A stretch of DNA of 64,000 bases from positions 372,001-436,000 of the forward strand of contig JAVSML010024323.1 in assembly GCA_038503035.1 (NCBI GenBank), read 5' to 3'. The position numbers and the translations under genes are program-made. The stretch's first letter is position 1. Every line of letters starts with the position of its first letter. Source of the stretch: Crocodylus rhombifer (Eukaryota > Chordata > Crocodylia > Crocodylidae). Under the pieces are notes generated by a model, which was not told the DNA's origin, made no database searches, and saw only the letters and a program-made list of their open reading frames with translations. Positions 58,941 through 64,000 of this stretch are shown here, piece after piece.

Positions 58941-59605
58941 GGGGGCTGCAGGTCAGGAGTGAGGGACATGGAGGGGGCAGGGTACTGTTTTTTGGAAGTG
59001 AGGTGCACTGGTAGGTCTGGAGTCAGTGGATCGGGAGTGTGGCAGCAGCAGAGCTGGGGTGGGGCTGTGGCTTGTCAGTGAGGGGCAACTGAAGCAGGGA
59101 CAGAGGGCACTGGCATGTCACTGCCTTGACACCATCATATTCCCCCTGCTCAGCTCTCCACCCCCAGCATCCTCATTTATGGACCTGGAAATATGGTAAC
59201 CCTAGCTGCTATCTGGGGAATGTTTTCTCCAGCCTGCAGCAGCCATCAGCAAACAGGAGCAATGAGGAAGAGGGAGGTGCCATGATCTGGATTCAAAAAT
59301 GGTGACTCAGTGGGAGGCTTGCCATCAACTTCAGTAAAATTTGGAAAGCTCCTATATGACACACTTTTGTTTTAAAGTACTTAAAATTGCACATAAATGC
59401 CAAAAGGCTTTAGTGAAAGGGCCTAGCAGCCTGACTCCCATTCATTTATTAGGAGTGAAACATTTTGTCTAAATCTGAGTAGGTGCCTTCAGACATCTAA
59501 AAAACAAAAAATATGAGAATAACTTTGCAGGATCATAAAAACAGCAAACAAGGTTTTGAAGAACTATTCTCTTTAGTGCTCCTATAGGAAATGTTCAATT
59601 GTAAC
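58941..59605. other. GC-rich part of an unseen DNA element, then AT-rich spacer
   Basis: From the gap to 59205 the text is GC-rich and ends AAATATGGTAACCCTAG. Its reverse complement (CTAGGGTTACCATATTT) is a common vertebrate MITE terminus. The other end would lie in or left of the gap. The rest to 59605 has no feature. Confidence 0.45.
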
Positions 59606-60130
59606 AGATTCACAGAAGTTTAGGGCTGGAAGGGACATCGTGACATCATCAGGCCCAGCCCCCCTGCTCTAGGCAAGAAAGACTGCCAGGGTCAAATAAC
59701 CCAAGCAAGGGATGCATCCCATCTCCTTTTAAAAATATCCAGGGTAGGTCCCTGCCCCACACGCACTGGGAGTCTATTCCAGAGTCTGGTCACACGAACC
59801 GTGAAGAAGTTTTTCCTTGTATCCAGTCTGAAGCCTTCTAGGAGGTCATGACTGATGCTCCTGGTTTTCCCCTGGGGCACTTTGGTGACTAATTGTTCGC
59901 CTAACCCCTGATGCTCTCCCCTGATATATTTGTAAACTGCCACCAAATCCCCCTGAAGTCTTCTCTTTTCTAGGCTGAACAGTCAGGTTTTCCTTGTATG
60001 GCTTGCTCTTCAGGCTTCTAATTATATGAGTGTCTCTTCTCTGGACTCTCTCAAGCTTCTCCACATCTTTCTTGAAGTGTGGCATCCAGAACTGGACACA
60101 GTACTCCAGCTGTGGCCTCAGCAAAGCTGA

Positions 60131-60739
60131 CATGGTCAGTAGGACTAACTGCACCTTGTTGTGCATCTACAGATGCATCACAAGCAGGGCGAAGGAGGTG
60201 ATCCTCCCCCTCTATGTGACACTGGTCAGGCCACAGTTGGAGTATTGTGTCCAGTTCTGGGTGCCACACTTCAGGAGGGATGTGGCCAGCATTGAGAGGG
60301 TCCAAAGGAGGGCCACTCGCATGATCCGGGGACAGCAGCCTCCCTATGAGGAGAGGCTATGGGACCTTAACCTGGTCAGCCTTCAAAAGAGAAGGCTGAG
60401 TGGGGACCTGGTGGCCATCTATAAACATACCAGAGGGGACCAGCAGGGCTTGGGAGAGACCTTGTTCCCCCAGGTGCCTCTGAGAGTAACAAGGAATAAC
60501 AGCCATAAGTTGTTAGAGAGCAGGTTCAGACTAGACATTAGAAGGCGGCTAGAATCTGGAACCAACTTCCAAGAGAAGTGGTGCTGGCTCCTACCCTGGG
60601 GGTCTTTAAGAGGAGGCTTGATGATTACCTAGCTGAGGTCATTTGAGCCCAGTTTTCTCTCCTGGGAGGACCCCCAGGGCAGGGGGTCAGACTAGAAGAT
60701 CTGCAAGGTCCCTTCTGATCCTACATCTATGAATCTATG
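60131..60739 (+). mobile_element. CR1 LINE 3' fragment nested in an older CR1
   Basis: It starts in the RT thumb (RTNCTLLCIYRCITSRAKEV, ILPLYVTLVRPQLEYCVQFW) and ends CTATGAATCTATGAAT at 60739. A deletion removes the YFTVRAAR segment after RLDIRRR and shifts the frame. It is close to the copy at 345-2990 (shared GETLFPQVP and the TTTGAGCCCAGTTTTCTCTC 3' UTR). Confidence 0.88.
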
Positions 60740-60765
60740 AATGGAGTGAAAGAATAATTTCCTGG

Positions 60766-61630
60766 CTAGGGACAGACATTACACATAAACTGGTTTAAGT
60801 GATCAGAAACTGGCTTAACCCTGTAACAGAACAGATTTTTAGTGCACATGAACAGTTTGAAAATGGCTAAAACTGGTTTGAGATAAATCTGGTTGAATGT
60901 AGTATCAGACTTAACTGATTTGGCTCAAGCCAGACCCCTTGCTAGTTTAAGTTAAATCAGACTACCCCAGCATCCCAGCATGCTCTCTGGGCTGGGCGGG
61001 GCTCTCTGCTCCACAGCAGGGTTTGTTCCTCCTCTCTGCTCCTTGGCTGCAGTTTGGCAGATACTTGCAGGCACAGCAGCATCTGCCTGGCATCTCCCTA
61101 ATAATAATTAAGCAGGAATTATTCTGCACTCCCCTCTGCCTTACACAGACACCTCAGCATTAGCTAGCAGACTAAATGCTGGCTACAGTCTGTGGTGTGC
61201 AAGACAAGAAAAGCAGACAGGCTTTTTGGAGCTAATCAACAGGTAGCTAGTAATGTCCTTCCTTGGAAAAGCTGTTTAAGAAGAGTTTGAACCAATGGAG
61301 AAAGGCTTTGTTTTCTTAATGAGTTGATAAACACTGAGTTAGGTGTGATAAACATTCTCTGCTGGGCTGGTCAGGAGTGATGGGGGGAACCCTCCCTAAT
61401 CAGAGTGTCCTGCTGGGCCTAGCTACACCCCCCTCAACTCAGCTCTGTTAAAGTGAAGAGAGGGCTGCTCTAGCCCCCCAGCTCTTAGCCTGAGCCACTG
61501 CAGGCAGGTGACTGAATTTTCTTAGTCCAGAAAGAATGTCAGATTACAAACTGGTTCAGCCTAGGCAGGTTAGACTAACCTGCAAAGACTGAATCAATTC
61601 AGGTTCAGGCTTTTTAAATGTTTGCCCCTA
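60766..61630. mobile_element. Non-autonomous DNA element inside CR1 (AGGGACAGACATTA ends)
   Basis: Left end CTAGGGACAGACATTACAC; right end reverse-complemented TAGGGGCAAACATTTAAAAA. CR1 sequence on both sides shows the exact insertion point. It is a second copy of the family at 45781 (shared left ends and GTAGTATCAGACTTAACTGA-like segment). It is about 865 bp, non-coding, rich in AACTGGTTTAA motifs near both ends. The target duplication is not clear. Confidence 0.65.
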
Positions 61631-61790
61631 CCACCTTATTTTTGCTTGAGATGCATCAGTTGATGCACGCTAGCGGACTGTTTGCTGTGCTAACTGTAGC
61701 ATCGCATGGGTGGTTAATATTCATTTTTTGGTCAATTATGACCCCCAGGTCCTTTTCAGACATGGTGTATTTTGGCCCCTACCAAAAACA

Positions 61791-62302
61791 TGATGGCTTT
61801 TAACTGGTTACCTAGGAAATTGTTTGTGATTTAAAAACCAGAAGCTCCAAAATTCATCTCTACTTTTTCTTTAAATACTAATGTTGCAATCAGGCTAGGA
61901 AAGGAAAGCAAAAGAAAGGAAAGAACAGCCAAATCTATGGAATTTTTTTCAATTAAAAAAATAATTTATGTCATTTTTCCAAGCAGATAGTCAAAAATAA
62001 TATATTTTGAGTATTACTTAAAGATAGCATTAAATCACAAATTAAATTGGCCTGAGAAAAGCTCAGCTACTAAGATTAAAATCTATGTTCAAGAAAAAGC
62101 AGCTGCTGTCTCTGGACGCCCAAAGGGATCTTGGAAGGGAACTGGGAATGAGCTGGATGGCACAAAACCATTAATAAAACTTCACATGTAATAACATTTT
62201 CATAGTTAAGTTGGGGATCTTTGGTAACTGGAACCTTGCTGCTAAGCCTTGGATAGAGTTAACATAACACTTCCCATATCTATCTACAATAACCAGATTA
62301 AG
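61791..62302. other. AT-rich spacer
   Basis: No gene or repeat is recognised. Confidence 0.5.
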
Positions 62303-62402
62303 TACTTGCTAACATCCCTCAGGAATCATGTGGCTGAGGCAGATATTGAATCCAAATCTCCCAAGTCCTTGTCCAGAATCTTATCCTATAAAGACCAATC
62401 CA
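62303..62402 (+). mobile_element. MIR-like SINE fragment
   Basis: TACTTGCTAACATCCCTCAG, ATGTGGCTGAGGCAGATATT, GAATCCAAATCTCCCAAGTC and CAGAATCTTATCC follow the order of the MIR core (ACTTGCCCAAGGTCACACAG, GGCAGAGC..GGGATT, GAACCCAGGTCT.., TCTTAACC). It is diverged, as expected for an ancient amniote SINE. Non-coding. Confidence 0.6.
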
Positions 62403-62620
62403 TATGCTGACATCAGTAGATTTTAGCTTAGGATCTGAATGAAATTACCAGGTTAAGTAAGCCACATCAATAAGAGATAATCAGAGGCTCCTTAAAAAGC
62501 GTTAGAAGAGACATTTTCTTTTATTCATTTTTGCTGAGTGATATTTATCAAAAACAAGCATACCTTATTGGCTTATAGGTGCCATAACAGCAGCATGTCC
62601 TAGCAACAAAGCACAACCTA

Positions 62621-63893
62621 ATAGTTTCATAGTTTCATAGTTTCATAGTAGCTAGAGTCGGAAGGGACCTAGGTAGATCATCTAGTCCGACCCCCTGCCT
62701 TAGCAGGAAAGAGCACCGGGGTCAGATGACCCCGGCAAGGTGCTCATCTAACTTCCTTTTAAAAATCCCCAGGCTAGGAGCCTGCACCACTTCCCCTGGA
62801 AGCTGGTTCCAGGCCCTAGCCGCCCTGACTGTGAAGTAGCGCCTCCTAATATCTAATCTAAACTTACCCTCCGCCAGTTTGTGACCGTTATTCCTGGTCA
62901 CTCCTGGCAGCGCACGGGGGAACAGGGACTCCCTCAATACCTGCTGATCCCCCCTGACCAGTTTGTAGCAGGCCACAAGGTCCCCCCTTAACCTTCTCTT
63001 GTGGAGGCTAAACAGGTTCAGGTCCCGTAGCCTCTCCTCATAAGGCCTGCCCTGCTTACCCCTGATCATACGAGTGGCCCTCCTCTGAACTCTTTCCATA
63101 TTGTCCACGTCCCTCTTGAAGTGTGGCGCCCAGAACTGGACACAGTACTCCAGCTGCGGCCTGACCAGTGCCGCATAGAGGGGGAGGATCACCTCCCTGG
63201 ACCTGCTCGAGATGCATCTGTGGATGCATGACAGGGTACGATTGGCCTTCTTGACTGCCTCCCCACACTGCCGGCCCATGTTCATCGTGGAGTCAATGAC
63301 GACTCCAAGATCCTTTTCCGTCTCCGTGCTGGCAAGAGGGGAGTTCCCCAACCTGTAAGTGTGGTGCCGGTTCTTCCTCCCCATGTGCAACACCTTGCAC
63401 TTATCAGTGTTAAACCCCATCCTATTCTCATCCGCCCACCATTGCAACCTGTCAAGGTCAGCTTGTAGCCTATTGCACCCTTCTAGTGTGCCCACATCCC
63501 CCCACATCTTAGTGTCATCAGCAAACTTGAACAGGGTGCTTTCTACCCCCTCATCCAAGTCACTGATGAAGATGTTGAACAGTGCGGGCCCGAGGACCGA
63601 GCCCTGCGGAACCCCACTGCCCACGTCCTTCCAGGTCGAGAAGAACCCATCCACTACCACCCTCTGGGTGCGGCCCTCCAACCAGTTGGCGACCCATTTG
63701 ACCGTGTGGGCATCGACACCACAGTCTCCCAGCTTTTTGATGAGGACAGGGTGAGAGACAGCGTCGAAAGCCTTCCGGAAGTCCAAAAAGACTACATCCA
63801 CAGCAACCCCTGCGTCTAATGATTTGGTGACCTGATCGTAAAAGGCCACCAGGTTGGTCTGACAAGACCTGCCACTGATGAACCCATGTTGCT
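62621..63893 (-). mobile_element. CR1 LINE, young 5'-truncated copy
   Basis: The 3' terminus carries three TTTCATAG-type repeats (62622-62648) and the GTCGGAAGGGACC..ATCTAGTCCGACC 3' UTR. The 5' break lies just before motif A at about 63893. No frame break is seen over 1.1 kb, and GC content is higher than in the older copies. It is the youngest-looking element in the window. Confidence 0.94.
62722..63849 (-). CDS. CR1 reverse transcriptase, intact C-terminal part
   Basis: An unbroken frame of about 375 codons. It starts by convention at GTG 63849, but the frame stays open upstream to about 63887 (HGFISGRSCQTNL). Order: motif A DVVFLDFRKAFDAVSH; motif B SGVPQGSVLGPALFNIFISD; motif C FADDTKMWGD with both catalytic aspartates; KCKVLHMG; STMNMGRQCGEAVKKANRTL; LVRPQLEYCVQFWAPHFKRD; MERVQRRATRMIRG; LNLFSLHKRRLRGDLVA; RLDIRRRYFTVRAARAWNQL; KRKLDEHLAGVI-stop. 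It lacks the endonuclease and RT fingers, so it is not a functional gene. Its intactness indicates recent insertion. Confidence 0.9.
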   Translation of the reverse strand: MAFYDQVTKSLDAGVAVDVVFLDFRKAFDAVSHPVLIKKLGDCGVDAHTVKWVANWLEGRTQRVVVDGFFSTWKDVGSGVPQGSVLGPALFNIFISDLDEGVESTLFKFADDTKMWGDVGTLEGCNRLQADLDRLQWWADENRMGFNTDKCKVLHMGRKNRHHTYRLGNSPLASTETEKDLGVVIDSTMNMGRQCGEAVKKANRTLSCIHRCISSRSREVILPLYAALVRPQLEYCVQFWAPHFKRDVDNMERVQRRATRMIRGKQGRPYEERLRDLNLFSLHKRRLRGDLVACYKLVRGDQQVLRESLFPRALPGVTRNNGHKLAEGKFRLDIRRRYFTVRAARAWNQLPGEVVQAPSLGIFKRKLDEHLAGVI

Positions 63894-64000
63894 AATGCGA
63901 GTTCAAAGGCATGTTGCAGACCAGGAAATTCACTAGCAATCAGGTTCTGGACTCAGCCCCAAGACTCTGTCTTAAAACCTTGTTCTCTGTAAAAGAGTGG
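63894..64000. other. Window edge, no feature
   Basis: About 100 bases of unassigned sequence follow the CR1 5' break. Confidence 0.5.

Larger units (their letters stand above)
59606..61790 (-). mobile_element. CR1 LINE split into three pieces by two later insertions
   Basis: The CR1 runs antisense at 59606-60130, 60740-60765 and 61631-61790. The pieces join in order: ..CTGTGGCCTCAGCAAAGCTGA, then GGAGTGAAAGAATAATTTCC, then CTTATTTTTGCTTGAGATGC. This follows the uninterrupted CR1 at 14548-15480 (GAGAATAACTTCCTTAGTTTTGC there). Antisense 59946-59692 encodes the C-terminus. The interrupters are the CR1 (+) and the MITE described next. Confidence 0.85.

Noticed and set aside
58481..59014. Frames of about 150-176 codons spanning the N run
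   Set aside because: They consist almost entirely of undetermined bases.
63359..63754. 131-codon plus-strand frame
   Set aside because: It is antisense to the intact CR1 RT frame at 62722-63849.
1..64000. CRISPR array, operons or prokaryotic gene systems
   Set aside because: None are present. The window is eukaryotic, with only microsatellites and transposon repeats.
1..64000. tRNA or rRNA genes
   Set aside because: No full cloverleaf or rRNA segment is recognised. The only tRNA-like text is the MIR-like SINE at 62303-62402.

Overview
This is a vertebrate genomic window with no host exon that I can support. It is a graveyard of transposable elements, most of them CR1 LINEs. I infer a sauropsid, most likely a crocodilian and less likely a turtle. 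The reasons are several 5'-truncated CR1 copies ending in short TCTATGAA-type or TTCATAG-type repeats, Penelope-like elements with a GIY-YIG endonuclease, hAT-type MITEs, a relic of an R2-superfamily LINE, and a MIR-like SINE. A 400-base N run marks a draft assembly. Species cannot be fixed from sequence alone.

Layout. 0.3-3.0 kb: a long, frame-shifted CR1 (+). 4.8-5.1 kb: a MITE with a perfect 8-bp target duplication. 10.2-12.7 kb: an hAT-like element, also with a perfect 8-bp duplication, that hosts a Penelope tail and a CR1. 14.5-18.9 kb: three CR1 pieces and a second MITE. 22.2-24.2 kb: a Penelope-like relic and a third type of MITE. 29.3-34.6 kb: a CR1-on-CR1 cluster that includes two nearly identical, inverted copies of the same dead CR1. 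39.8-43.9 kb: an LTR-like GC-rich block, a microsatellite, a Penelope tail and an R2-superfamily 3' relic. 45.8-47.2 kb: a non-autonomous DNA element and a palindrome. 51.2-54.9 kb: the best-preserved long CR1 (one stop and two single-base deletions seen), abutting the C-terminal half of an hAT (ZBED-like) transposase. 55.4-56.2 kb: a head-to-head Penelope inverted pair. 57.8-58.5 kb: a solo LTR inside a small palindrome. 59.6-61.8 kb: a CR1 interrupted by another CR1 and by a MITE. 62.6-63.9 kb: a young CR1 with an unbroken reverse-transcriptase frame.

The protein-coding content is mobile: CR1 endonuclease/reverse transcriptase, PLE endonuclease, R2-type zinc knuckle plus endonuclease, and hAT transposase. 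The elements do not form a pathway. Their relationships are nesting order and parasitism, since MITEs and truncated copies need enzymes supplied from elsewhere. The stretches between them are AT-rich, with only short chance reading frames. I found no new functional system. The most informative observations are the inverted pair of identical dead CR1 copies, the R2-superfamily relic, the paired PLE structures and the datable nests.
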